In this document: positions 1 to 10,915 of the stretch, piece by piece
Numbering within the stretch: the first letter of the stretch is position 1
Layout: the number at the start of each line of letters is the position of its first letter
NCBI RefSeq assembly: GCF_000485595.1
Contig: NW_014577486.1
Location: 15,668 to 36,029, forward strand
Length of the DNA stretch: 20,362 bases
Source: Priapulus caudatus
Lineage: Eukaryota > Priapulida > Priapulimorpha > Priapulimorphida > Priapulidae
Direction: 5' to 3'
Program-made: the position numbers and the translations under genes
Notes under the pieces: model-generated
The model's input: the letters and a program-made list of their open reading frames with translations, nothing else
Database searches by the model: none
Told to the model about the DNA's origin: nothing

Positions 1-214
1 CGCACGCGCGCACGATAGAAGCGTAGTTACGTGCACGCTACGCGCACGCGCGCACGATAGAAGCGTAGTTACGTGCACGCTACACGCACGCGCGCACGAT
101 AGAAGCGTAGTTACGTGCACGCTACACGCACGCGCGCACGATAGACGCGTAGTTAGTTACATGCACGCTACACGCACGCGCGCACGATAGAAGCGTAGTT
201 ACGCTTTGACGCAC
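1..214. repeat. 42-bp tandem minisatellite, about 5 copies
   Basis: The motif CACGATAGA recurs at 11, 53, 95, 137 and 183, a 42-bp period with one 4-bp insertion (an extra AGTT) in the fourth unit. The array is cut by the left edge of the window and decays after about 205. Each unit combines alternating purine-pyrimidine CGCACGCGCGCACG, which favours Z-DNA, with a short inverted pair GCGTAG/CTACGC that could form a hairpin. Degenerate pieces of the same motif reappear around 340-375. No coding role is apparent. Confidence 0.9.
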
Positions 215-1369
215 CCGCTATACGCCGTTCGGGGGGAAACACGCTACGATCAAGTAGGTTACGTGCCTTCCTCTATGTACGTACGCACGTGGAGAACAGG
301 TTACATCAATATGAGCTCAAACGCAGTCAAAACATTATTTTCACGCGCACGCGCGCGTATAGTTACGCATAGTTACACCCCCATCTCCCAACATAATACT
401 ATTGCTCTATTTTCCCTTTCTATTCAGTCTACGTTTCAATGTAATGTAGCTACGATGTTATAACGTCACGTCCTCCATCTAAACGGTGTTTCCCGTGATA
501 AACATTCGATGATGTATTGGACAGCACACAATGCTAGCAACTAACAGTTATCAATTAGTATGTTAATTAAATATTAATTATTGCCGTTATTCGACTATTA
601 CCTGTCATGAAGTTGATATTTGACAAATAATTACGGTGCGCACATGCTATAGTATTTTACATATACAGCACTTCTATAAATGAAAGTTATACAAGCGCGC
701 ACACACGTATAAATATCTCATTAATTTGCATACGGACATCGAAATTCAATTAGTTCGCGATAATTGCGCGAGTTTAATTAACATAACGAAAAAGTTCACA
801 CGCATTAGATATTTTTTATATACGCGCAGGAAATTCGCATTTAATGTCGTTATATACGGCGGTTCTGAAACGTGCGATTTTTCGCCAAACCCGGAGAAAT
901 CAACCCGCAGGAATACACGCTAACATGTACCGACCATTTTAACGCGTAGTATTCCTAAGGGTGAAATTTGGTCCAGAAAGTTTTCGGCCAGATCAAATAC
1001 ATTATTGAGGAGAAGACAGAAGTATGATAGCGGTAGAGTATATACTTACTTCTACTAAAATGGCAGTCACGTATAAGGGCACATGGGGGAACAGCGTTTT
1101 AGATTAGTGGTCATTTCAGCTATCCCTGTGGTGATATTTTACAATCATCAACATAGTTACAATCATCTAATGAAATTTGCAAGCCCGCCCATAAACTGAA
1201 GTGTCCGAGGACACGACTAAAACTTCGTAGAAATAGTAAAATTGAATCAAATACACATATGAAATAAATAAATGAAATAGACATGGGAAATTGTAAAAAT
1301 AATTGAAATTGTAGAACTATTTTCGAACTACAGAATTTTACATTGTATTGTAGAACTACAGACACAGAC
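215..1369. other. Gene-free stretch, no recognisable feature
   Basis: Mostly AT-rich single-copy-looking DNA. The open frames here are short, start at non-ATG codons and resemble no family I recognise. I see no credible splice-bounded exon on either strand. Confidence 0.5.
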
Positions 1370-1394
1370 ACACAGACACACGCACACGCACACA

Positions 1395-1429
<35 letters not shown>

Positions 1430-2330
1430 CAACACACATCACACACACACGCATCAAACACACACGTACATTGACACGCACACCACACCACAAACACACA
1501 CACACACACATCACACACCACACAAACACACCACACTCATTACACACCACACACAGCGCCGCCTCCACACTCACACGACACCACACTCACACGCACGCAA
1601 CACCACAACTCACACTCACACTTCACACCTACACTACACGCCACCGTACACTCACAACGCACACGACACCACACACACACACACCACACATACACACACA
1701 CACACAACACACAACTCATCACACACACACGCCGCGCCCGCACTCCACAACTCACACGCGATCACGCCACACTCACAGCACTCCACACGCTACATCTCAC
1801 ACGCACACGTAACACCACATCACACACACACACAACCCACTACCACACACACATCTACATACACACAACACCACTACACTGCTGCGACCCGCACCAACCA
1901 CACGCACACCACACACCACACACCCCATTCATACAACACACACACACACAACACTTCACACGGCAGGCCCACCGCAGGTCCCCGACTCTCCTCACACGCC
2001 ACACGCCTACCAGCGTCAGCCACTCACACGCACGCAACGCCACACTCACACCACACGTACACTCACACGCACACTCCGACAGCTCACGAATCGGCACACG
2101 CTACCACTCACCACGCACACCGTACGGGCTCAACATCGCCACACCCTATCTCTCACAACCGAGCGTACGTACAACCTGGCCACACGTACCACTCATCACC
2201 ACATCGCCACACTCACACTCATCACTCACACTCACACGCACACCGACACACACCACACGAACACACACACACATCACACATCACACACATCATACACCCG
2301 CACACACCCACCACACAATTAACACACACA

Positions 2331-2368
<38 letters not shown>

Positions 2369-2478
2369 CATACACACACACATACACACACATCACACAC
2401 ACACACTACATACACTACTACACACACACACCACACACAAACACACCACACACACACACCACATCACACACACATACA

Positions 2479-2540
<62 letters not shown>
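1370..2540. repeat. Long CA-rich (GT-rich on minus) tract
   Basis: About 1.2 kb made almost wholly of CACA, CACAC and CTCACA words. It includes nearly pure (CA)n runs at about 1396-1427, 2332-2367 and 2480-2539; the last is close to 30 units. The degenerate middle (1440-2300) looks like an old microsatellite or several merged CA-derived minisatellites. Open frames inside it encode only His/Thr-rich or Cys/Val-rich low-complexity strings and are artefacts. The pure runs are candidates for Z-DNA and length polymorphism. Confidence 0.92.
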
Positions 2541-3878
2541 CCAGATCGGAATTTCTTTACATAACACCGGACGAAGCACGATCTCTAGAAGCGCGCTTCC
2601 CTCCCCAATAATAGTCGCTCTCGTGCTCGCATCTGTTGGCGCGCGCGGGGGCGGCACAGCGCAGCATCAATAGAGCCGACCTGCCACGAACAGGGGCAAG
2701 AGCGGGAGGGGGGGACTCTCATGCCACTTAACACTGATAGACACGTAAGCCGCCTATTAGCGGTCGCTGCCTGCCGCACGAACCACGGCGGCGAAGCGAG
2801 TTCTGGTCGCAGCAGGAGGCCTTGACGCTAAGCACCCTCCTCCCCCTCCTCCCCTCTCCCCCTCTCCCGATGCTCTCCCGGGGAGCGGGTTATTATTGCG
2901 ACTGACGCCGCCATTAAGAGGTCGCCTCCCTCGGCGGAGCTTCGTCGTGATGGGTGTGTGACTGCAGCGCGGGAGCGGGACGCGGCAGGGGACCTGACAA
3001 GTGAAACCATCGTCGTCGTCGTCGAGTTGGCGACACACCTGTTTCTGCGACACGCGCAACACACGCGGAGAAGCGCCCAGAGGGACAATTATATTGCAAT
3101 ATTGCTAAAAGGATGGCAAGGTATACAAACGCAGGCGGAATTGCTGGGGGTCACTTTACGTTATACGGGTATGGGCAGGATTGGGATTAGGGAATTAGGG
3201 TTAAGATTAAGATATGGTAAGTGTTAGTATTAAGGTTTGCGTAGCCATGCGACAATGGCAGTCACTGATCACCCGATGACGATTCATACACACTCACTAC
3301 ATAATAACACACTACATTCGTTCACGAATAAGATAATAACCTCCTTTATAACCACCCTAGTACGAATGACTATACGTAATAAATCACATCATAATGTCAT
3401 GAATAAAATCAGGAACACATCAAAGTGGTTTGATGTGCTCCCATAGCAATATAATTATATAATCGTTAGCCAGATAATGTGCGGTCGTCGGCGGCAACGT
3501 GGGTCGGAACAGTTGCCGCTGGATGAGTAACGGTGGACCAATGTTGCGCAAGTGACTGGTACGGTGGTTAGGTCGACATGGCTATATGCTGGGTTGTTGT
3601 CAAAGACCGTATAAAATTTCGTTACTATTGTATAAGGTTTTTGCTATTTTAAATTTATGCTTATTCTTTGTTGTTAATATTATTGATAATAATTAACATT
3701 ATTATTTGTCATTGTTAATAATTACTTAAGTTATTATTAATGATTAGTACTGATAAATCATTATTATAATTGAGATTACTATTATAGTTAATTATTATAT
3801 GTAACATCAATATTGTTATTGAAATGTCTTTTATTATTAGGTTATTAGTAGAATCATGGGGTACAATCATTGAGCTGT
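2541..3878. other. Gene-free stretch with a GC-rich half and an AT-rich half
   Basis: From 2541 to about 3110 the DNA is GC- and CpG-rich, with a polypyrimidine run (about 2836-2870). That could mark a CpG-rich promoter, but no recognisable coding exon adjoins it. Two TTAGGG words occur at 3187-3192 and 3195-3200 in a degenerate context, too few to call an interstitial telomere. Positions 3600-3870 are strongly AT-rich with many ATTATT/AATTAT words. Open frames here match nothing I know. Confidence 0.5.
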
Positions 3879-4165
3879 ATTAATAGACTCATTAATAGTT
3901 CATTAATAGTTCATTAATAGTGCATTAATAGTGCATTAATAGTTCATTAATAGTGCATTAATAGTTCATTAATAGTGCATTAATATACTCATTAATTGTT
4001 CATTAATAGTGCATTAATATACTCATTAATAGTTCATTAATAGTTCATTAATAGTTCATTAATAGTGCATTAATTGTTCATTAATAGTTCATTAATAGTG
4101 CATTAATATACTCATTAATAGTGCATTAATAGTGCATTAATAGTGCATTAATAGTGCATTAATAG
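3879..4165. repeat. 11-bp tandem array, about 26 units
   Basis: The unit is CATTAATAGTT or CATTAATAGTG, with occasional 12-bp variants ending in ATACT. Each unit carries the palindromic core ATTAAT. The TT and TG variants alternate irregularly rather than in a fixed higher-order pattern, apart from a run of four TG units at the right end. No coding potential. Confidence 0.93.
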
Positions 4166-4355
4166 AGCTCAGTGGGTAGAATGTGTTTTTATTCACTCCT
4201 AGTAGAATATCCCGGATCCGGTTTAATAGTGGAGAAGGATATTCAGAGGAGAATATGGGGATGAGGATGGCATGGAGGGAGAAAGATGGGAGTGGAACGA
4301 TCACAGGCCTTCAAAGCCCCGCCACCAACATCACACCAGGTCGCGCTTTATCGTG

Positions 4356-4406
4356 GAGTCAACTAGGGTCCCTGTATACAGAGTATATAGGGACCCTAGA
4401 GTCAAC
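4356..4406. mobile_element. 35-bp palindrome flanked by 8-bp direct repeats
   Basis: Positions 4364-4398 form an almost perfect hairpin: TAGGGTCCCTGTATAC, loop AGA, GTATATAGGGACCCTA, whose only imperfection is a G-T wobble. The exact 8-mer GAGTCAAC stands immediately on both sides (4356-4363 and 4399-4406). An 8-bp target-site duplication and TAGGG termini fit the hAT superfamily pattern (YARNG ends). It may be a minimal internally deleted hAT remnant or footprint. The symmetry and the repeats are seen directly; the assignment is inference. Confidence 0.5.
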
Positions 4407-4426
4407 GAACCGAACAAGGGAGCGCT

Positions 4427-4466
4427 CACGTGACAACCGGAGTATGGTGCGGAATCTCTATAAAAG
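4427..4466 (+). promoter_or_regulatory. Candidate core promoter: E-box plus TATA box
   Basis: A CACGTG E-box (4427-4432) is followed by a consensus TATAAAAG (4459-4466) on the plus strand. A transcript starting about 30 bp later would run into the CAG tract at 4562. No recognisable gene follows, so this may be chance or a small non-coding unit. Confidence 0.25.
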
Positions 4467-4560
4467 GATTCTACTCCAGCAGGTGGCAAAGGGGAAAGGG
4501 GTCAGCAGTGATGGTCTCTCATCTCCCCAAGGTGTCCGTGTAAGCTAGTTACACATGCAC

Positions 4561-4561
<1 letters not shown>

Positions 4562-4624
<63 letters not shown>
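4562..4624 (+). repeat. Pure (CAG)21 trinucleotide tract
   Basis: Twenty-one uninterrupted CAG units. The open frame upstream (from about 4183) stops at TAG 4546-4548, before the tract, so no polyglutamine protein is supported in the annotated context. Uninterrupted CAG/CTG of this length is expected to be length-polymorphic. Confidence 0.97.
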
Positions 4625-4625
<1 letters not shown>

Positions 4626-6360
4626 TAGTGGCACTTCACTGAATCAGCAGCGTGGTGACACGCACGGTGAGCTTCGCATTGCATCATTACATGGGAGACA
4701 TTCATGAATATAGCGATAAACTTGTTCGTTGCCAGACTTCACATGTAGACGGCGGCAGCAGCACGGCAGGATCAGCGATGGCTTCAAGCTATTACGTCAC
4801 AGTAAATAGTAAAAGTAAAAAAATGATGTCCACTTTTTCACAAAATGTAAGTGCTTCTGTTCAGTTTCGATGGATAAATTGCTGCATTATACTTCCTATT
4901 TTGTTATTTCGTTCGATGTGAACAAACACTCGTGACTCATACATAGCCCATAGCAATCATTTAATGTCATGATCAATATAACAGATCGCCGAGGTTTTTT
5001 TGAATTTTTAACTAGTTCAGAAACAATCTTATCAGGTAAGAATTTGAGGATACATTTAGTCCCGTTAGTAATTACTTTTTATGTAAAAAAAATTGCAACA
5101 AATCTTTTTACAAATATACACCATAGACAATTTGTGACGTAGTCAATTTAACGCGCTTTGCATTGTCCGTGGTCCGAGTTTCATTTCCTCCAGTAATGAC
5201 GGCAGACGAAACTCATTACATATTTAATTTGACATATTGAATTTTACTTATTGAATTTTCATGTAGCTACTCGTTCGTATAGCACGCATTAGAATATTGG
5301 CATTAATGGTTCTTGGCATTTTATGACCGCCAATGAGTAGAAAAAACCCTGCTAATTTTTCGTTAGAAGTTTGTATAATTCTACGCATGTTATTAATGCT
5401 ATTCCCCCATCCCCAACCCAAACTTCGCCAGTATTATTAATGAAAACACACTGGTCTACCTGTAAGATTTCAACAAACCACACATTGGCATATGTAAACT
5501 ATAATGTCGTAATAAGGCACAGCACTACTTTTGATCTATACAGCCAAGTCAATAGCAATATTCCAATGCGTGAGTAGCAGGTACATAAGCCCTTTGCGGT
5601 TGCTATACAATCATTCTCTGACGGGTTGCTCTGCAAGGATTACTACTCTGACCTTTATTTGCTCCGTGCGAACTGGTTCATTCATTGATGCATAATTATT
5701 GAACACCCAACCACGCACGGACGCACGCACGTACGCACGCACGCACGCACACGCACGCACACACACACACACACCGGCGAACGAACGCCCACACACATGC
5801 ATACACTTTACACACACATTACATACGCACACCTACGTATTGTTACGAACTTAGCAGCGCATGCACAGGTTACTCGTGCATTGATACATCGTGTCACAGC
5901 TTGCGCTGCACACCAGATGAATAATAATATCACGTTATGAAATATGCCATTCACACCTCCTACCTACCAGCTGCCCACCCCTGCACTCTCACGCCTCCAC
6001 CTATATCCATGTATTCATACATTTCGTATCCGAGTAAGCAGTGAGGTGCAAGAACTCGATAGAAGAGCGGTTCATTCTCTATGCGATCAATATGTGGCAA
6101 ATAACCGCCCGTAGCCGATGCTCAAGTTCTACATGTTAGCACAGAAATATCTAGAATTGGGTTGAAGAATTTTTCCACTCGATTCTCGGTTTGCCCTCAT
6201 AACGGGAAGCTATGTTTTGCATTCCAATTTGCGTGATATCCGTCGGAGAAAATTGCGTGACATGTGCAAGTGTTGCAGTGTTGCTTCGCACCAAGAACAA
6301 CAGTAGCTAAACAACAATAATGTGCTAGGAATAAATTCTCACTTATACGTAAAGAATATG
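4625..6360. other. Gene-free stretch between the CAG tract and WASHC1
   Basis: Apart from the CA/CG-rich tract listed separately, this is mixed AT-rich DNA with no open frame resembling a known protein. Open frames at about 4652-4921, 5371-5577 and 5611-5832 are short and, at least for the first two, begin at non-ATG codons. None shows convincing splice sites. Confidence 0.5.
5706..5840. repeat. CA/CGCA-rich microsatellite tract
   Basis: Runs of ACGC (5712-5757) pass into (CA)n (5758-5774) and then degenerate CACACA words to about 5840. The composition resembles the 1370-2540 tract and the left-edge array. Confidence 0.85.
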
Positions 6361-6366
6361 TTTATT
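6361..6366 (-). other. Candidate poly(A) signal of WASHC1
   Basis: TTTATT on the plus strand reads AATAAA on the minus strand, about 300 bp past the WASHC1 stop codon. It is the first canonical signal I noticed in that direction. The true cleavage site is not proven. Confidence 0.4.
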
Positions 6367-6461
6367 ACCATGATCTGTTGTGACCATAAGGTGTACGCAG
6401 CAGCTGTTAACTGGTTATCAATATTTTACCATATATTTTTCAATCACAGATGTAACAAAGG

Positions 6462-6486
6462 CCTTCCTGGCACACAGCCAGGAAGG
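6462..6486. other. Perfect 10-bp hairpin downstream of WASHC1
   Basis: CCTTCCTGGC (6462-6471), loop ACACA, then GCCAGGAAGG (6477-6486). It would fall in the WASHC1 3' UTR if the AATAAA at 6361-6366 is used. The stem is GC-rich in AT-rich surroundings, so it should be stable in RNA. Confidence 0.7.
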
Positions 6487-6664
6487 AACAAAAAGTAGAG
6501 CTAATACTTCCTTCGACGACACTTACGGACAAACTTGGTTCACACACAACAAATAACAGGGAGGTTTACTGGATGCACCCCTGCCAGCCAGCCTAAACTT
6601 CATGCCAACTGCAAGAAAATGCTACCTGACTGTTTCCGCTTCACTGTTGCGTCACTAGATGGCG

Positions 6665-9600
6665 CTAATCCCAATCGTCGTCATCGTCGTGACTCTGGCT
6701 GCGACCGGCCTTGCTAAGCGGCGGCGGAATCATCGCAGATATCTTCTCCATCGCAGTGCTGCCACCTGTTGGCGCAGCAGGCTGAGAACCATCCCCCGTG
6801 TCACTTCTGGAAGTTCTTGTACCTGGTTGCATAGTAGACACCGATTAACCTCAATTATCCCCAAAAAATCCACGGGAGACAAACTAAACGAGATGGACTA
6901 ATTTTGTGGACCAATTTTCCATTGAAAACCAATAGTTAAAAGACGAGATAAAAGATTTAAAAAACGCGTACAGGGTCAACGATGTAGATATCGATGCATG
7001 CAGTTTTTTTTCTGTATTTAAGGTCATTGCGGGTCACATTAACCATATCTATGGTTAGCACTGCATGCAGTTCATGGCTATCACAGTAACGGGACATCAC
7101 ACGCATCACACGTAATGGCGAGCTGCGAAATCGTGCGGAGCTCGTTCACCTGATATCGCTTTACGTCGCAGAGCTATTTTATTCATTAGATCTCCCATCA
7201 GGTCGCCGCCGCCTTCGTCTTTCGCAGCTGCGGCTTCCTTCTTACGCTTGCTCTCCATCTTTCTGTCCTGTGCGTTGTGCAATTTGCCCTTGCCCTTGCC
7301 ACCAGCCTATAAATGCAAACACAACTCTAAATGATATCTCCACTTCGGCAGTGTACACAGCAAATGTCGTCAGTGGAAAATTAAGTCTTTTACTCCACGA
7401 GAGATTCCACTCAACTCTGAGCATGAGCATGGATCAAATTTATCCAAAACATCGATCCACTTCGTCTCCAAGCATGGAAATAAAGATTTCATCGGATTGA
7501 AAGTGAACATTAATGCTAATAGAGGTGTGGCATTCCAAGCTACCAACATCGACTTCAATAAACCAAATCGGAAAGTCTCCGGCGCCATATTAAGATCAGA
7601 TAAGAGGGGGTATAAACTGACATTTTATAACATGGGTAGGATAGGACTATTCTAGGTGTTTGATCTATAATTCTCTTCACTAACATCGTACTTCAATTCA
7701 CAGGCAAGTTTCTGTTTACATAAACATTTACTAATAATTATGATTGTGGTCGTTTGGGATATTTTTCAATGTGTTAATGCAAAAAACTAAAAACGCACGA
7801 GTGTTTACATTAATCATGTACTTTCCTAAGCGCGCCTCAGCCATTTTATACCCCCTTTTTCTGTGACCTACATAGCACAGCTGGACTTTCCGATCTCACT
7901 TATAAGAGAACAACACTGATGTTTACCAGCAGTCTAACTACTAAAGGTATTTATGACAAAAAAAAAATTTATACTACCCTTTGCCTACATCCTCCACCTT
8001 GGAGCTTTCCAAATTAACCGTAAAAAAATATTGAGCAGGAAATATCAGAATCGCGCTGCTACAATGCCATTCAGTCGATCACACGCTCCTCACCCACCTG
8101 TCTTATAGCCGCCAAAAGATCCGCACGTCCGTCACCAGGGAGCACCACCTCTGCCGGTGCACCGGAAATCTTAGGCAACTGCTTCCCGCCTTCATTTTCC
8201 TCCTGCGTCGCGGAAACTTCGGGAGGTGGCGGGGGAGGGGGAGGAGGAGGAGGAGGACCGCCAGCAGCAGACGTAGAAGGATGCCGCGGAGCTGCCGAGT
8301 CCACGGGAGGTGGAAGAGGAGGAGGAGGAGGAGGACCGGCTTGCGATTGATCAATGGAGGGTAGCGTGGGGTCCGGTACGACAGAAGGAAGTTCTGGGAT
8401 GGCTCCACCGATCACGGTCACCGAGGGGGCGATCGACGGACCAAGGTCTGCGCTGTACAGAAGGTCGTCTGCTATACCTGTATGTTAAAAAAAAATGGAG
8501 AATTTGAAAACGAACGTAAATATGAAATTTTAAACACGGTACAAAACCACGACACTAGGAGAACAATCGTATATCAACTACACAGACAGATAAACCTACA
8601 TGATACCATTGCCACCACGATGAAATCACATACATCCAAGTTATAAGCCCCCACTTATATTTGTACAATTCAATAGTGAGTACACCATCCTGTTTCAACC
8701 TCGCAGATACTGGTTTTTGATACCACGATTAGAGAGCAAACACGGGAAAGGTCTTTTACCTGGCAGGTCGGGCAAGTACGAGGGCAAATCGAACTCTGGA
8801 ACGTTGCCAAGATCCGGGTGGTAGAAGTAATCGTCGGTCGACGGCCGGAATGTCTGCTCGCGATCGGTGATTGTGACGGGTGCGTCGCCGATCCCCTCCT
8901 CCTCCTCCTGCACTCCAGCTCGGGTTTTAGTAACGGCTCCCAGCGGGTCCAGCATCATGTACTTCTTGTACCTAAAATATCAGCGTGATAGCTCTCGGTG
9001 ACCCACGTGGGGTGATCTACAATGGCGCAAAACCCAGCTGGTGCCTGCAATGTAGCTACTAGTGATGGTGAGTTTTGTGTTCAGAATCCCCTTGGAGACA
9101 AAGCATAGCCTGCTATAGTTGACATGTGAAAACCAAGGGATGCTGGGGAAGCGAATATTTTCCCCAGAACGGGATACTCACGGGTTTTCGGTGGTGTTGA
9201 ACAGCAACAGCGAGCTGACCGATCGAATGTTTTCGGGTAGCCGTCCGAGACCCTCTCCCTGGTCCTCTGCCTGTGCTCGCCGCGGTCTGATGTTGATGTT
9301 CGTAAGCCATAGACTGTCCTTGAGGTTTCTATCATCAAGCGGGATGTGTCTGCTCTGAAAGAACGAAAAGCTCACCAGCTGTAGCCGGGTACCATCTACT
9401 GGGATTGACATTGTGACGGTCCTACGCAATTTTTTGGGCTCTGCTAGATTATCACAACTATCGATTAGTTTTTATATGTGCTGCATCAGCATACTTGGCC
9501 AAGATTAAATCATTATGACTTGGCAGATGGATTCATGTACCTATTCACTATTCAAGTCCACTTATAAATGGGTAAACGCACGTGGACAAGATAAAAACAA

Positions 9601-10499
9601 AATTCCAAATGGCTCTGTTGGTTCTGCTAACCTGCAGCTTGCCTATGTTTCTTTTCATCTCTCTGAGCTTCTCTTCTTCTTTGTAGATGGTCTGATACTC
9701 AGTGACGCAGTCCGCTCCCGGGTACTTCGCACTGGCGAACACTCGAATCGCCTTACTGGTCCCTTTACATGAGAAATATTTGTGACAGTTATACCAGAAA
9801 TCTCAACTATACTAAACCACATAACAATTTAGAATTCCAGTAATGCTGTACGTGCCAATTACACTGACCTCGAATGCGATCTATTTTAGCTTGTGCAACG
9901 TCAGCGCGTGATCTCAGCGTCTCCAGTCTCTTCTTATTCTCTGCAACCTGAAATCAGATCATTTTGAAAAAATATTTAGGTTTATGAGAACTGCACGTAC
10001 CTATACTTACTGCACCAGGCAAGTAAACCAAAACTGACCGTACAAAAAAATTGCAATCACTTCATGGGGTACCGGTAGGCGGTACCAAATCAGGAAGTTC
10101 ACCTATCGCAGTATCGACCATTTAGTGGAGTTGAAGAAACAAGTGGATTGTTCTATTGTGATAAGCAAGCATTGCAAAATATTTCCAGATTCATAGATTA
10201 TTGAAACTACATAAGAATCAAGATTACGAAAATACACATTTTGACCAAACCTAGTAGTAGTACTAGTAGTAGGAGTAGGACAACACAGCGCGGTTAGGTA
10301 TTACAATGCCAACCTGTGTGTTTATTCGCCTGAATACATCATCAGTAATGTGTTCCAGATACTGTAGTGTATCCGCGATGTGTTTGACAGTTTCCTCTCT
10401 CCGCAGATTTGTCGGGATCAGCGGTACATTGTACGTATAACCATGGTCAACGGAGTGATGCTGTAGATGCATAGCCATAGCTGCTCCAGCTGGCGGCAT
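6665..10499 (-). CDS. WASHC1: WASH complex subunit 1 (WASHC1), complete, 8 coding exons
   Basis: Activator of the Arp2/3 complex that builds branched actin on endosomes for cargo sorting. Coding exons, 5' to 3': 10499-10314, 9947-9869, 9762-9632, 9354-9182, 8971-8760, 8477-8098, 7306-7150, 6822-6665 (stop TAG 6665-6667). Introns have GT...AG ends and phases agree throughout, giving 491 residues against about 465 in human. The N-terminal WASH homology domain covers about 1-190: [13 protein letters not shown] near 24-36, VFASAKYP in exon 3, [13 protein letters not shown] in exon 4. Then come SYLPDLPG (about 254-261) and a polyproline region (about 300-345). The C-terminal VCA module has a WH2-like stretch around [13 protein letters not shown] (378-390), the connector [18 protein letters not shown] (422-439) and the acidic end DDDDDWD (485-491) with the Arp2/3-contacting tryptophan. 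The ATG at 10497-10499 is the first in frame; nearby in-frame ATGs make the exact start uncertain. It shares a divergent intergenic region with TIMM17. Confidence 0.95.
6823..7149 (-). other. WASHC1 intron 7
   Basis: Joins exon 7 (donor CAG/GTGAAC) to the last exon (acceptor CAACCAG). If the donor were not used, the frame would read through and stop after about 13 residues. TGCATGCAGTT is present twice as a direct repeat (about 6997 and 7061). Nothing else is apparent. Confidence 0.8.
7335..7655 (+). pseudogene. Possible coding relic antisense within WASHC1 intron 6
   Basis: A 106-codon open frame without an initiating ATG in its first part lies opposite WASHC1 in an 791-bp intron (7307-8097). 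Its second half has a balanced, protein-like composition with alternating polar and hydrophobic residues, for example [20 protein letters not shown] (about 7470-7530) and [20 protein letters not shown] (about 7574-7633). A neighbouring frame just upstream (about 7315-7410) is similarly protein-like ([17 protein letters not shown]), as if one frameshift separated them. The beta-strand-like pattern faintly recalls repeats of large lipid-transfer proteins (apolipophorin type), but I cannot establish homology. I see no matching splice sites. It may be a gene fragment, or a chance open frame. Confidence 0.3.
7604..7857. repeat. Degenerate inverted repeat in WASHC1 intron 6
   Basis: GGGGGTATAAA (about 7605-7615) is answered by TTTATACCCCC (about 7847-7857). 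Further out, CGGAAAGTC (about 7569) is answered by GACTTTCCG (about 7884) at nearly the same spacing. The two nested pairs suggest an eroded foldback element of roughly 320 bp. It overlaps the relic frame at 7335-7655, so the two readings compete in part. Confidence 0.35.
9948..10313 (-). other. WASHC1 intron 1
   Basis: Donor CAG/GTTGGC at 10314/10313 and acceptor TTTCAG at 9948-9953. It contains a short (TAG)n microsatellite at about 10252-10280 and otherwise nothing I recognise. Confidence 0.8.
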
Positions 10500-10915
10500 A
10501 CCGTATTTCACAACAAATTTAAGTGTCAGACCTGGTCAAGATGCCAGTTACTATCATGACAAACAGCAGATTGACAGTAACATTAAAAGAACACGACAAG
10601 TTTTGACTACAACACTCTAATTCAGTAATTTTCAGCAATGATACACACTTTCACTGAACTGTTCCCTCCCACACCATTTCCGATATCGTACTGTAAACAT
10701 TTGGTACACGATTTATGATACTCACTTTATTGTTTTCAGCTCAAAATATTTTATTTATAATTTTAAAATGTATAAATGAACAATTATGTAACATACAACT
10801 ATAATTTTGACATGCTACTGATTGAATATATTTTTACGTGATTTATTTTGTTAAGAGCTGTAGTATCGAATAGTAGGTTAATAGGATATGACGTAATTGC
10901 CACTCTTATTACAAC
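10500..10915. promoter_or_regulatory. Divergent WASHC1/TIMM17 intergenic region
   Basis: Only 416 bp separate the start codons of minus-strand WASHC1 and plus-strand TIMM17. The two 5' UTRs and their promoters must lie here, unless either gene has an unseen non-coding first exon. The region is AT-rich (especially 10740-10830) and has few CpGs, with no clear TATA box at a useful distance from either start. Confidence 0.6.

Noticed and set aside
1356-2657. Several overlapping open frames encoding Cys/Val-rich or His/Thr-rich peptides
   Set aside because: They are translations of CA/GT microsatellite DNA in different frames, without splice sites or recognisable domains.
3187-3200. TTAGGG-like words suggesting an interstitial telomere
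   Set aside because: Only two exact units occur and the surrounding repeats are degenerate, too little to distinguish from chance.
4183-4548. 121-codon open frame on the plus strand
   Set aside because: It starts at a non-ATG codon (GTG), contains the 35-bp palindrome, shows no known motif and stops before the CAG tract.
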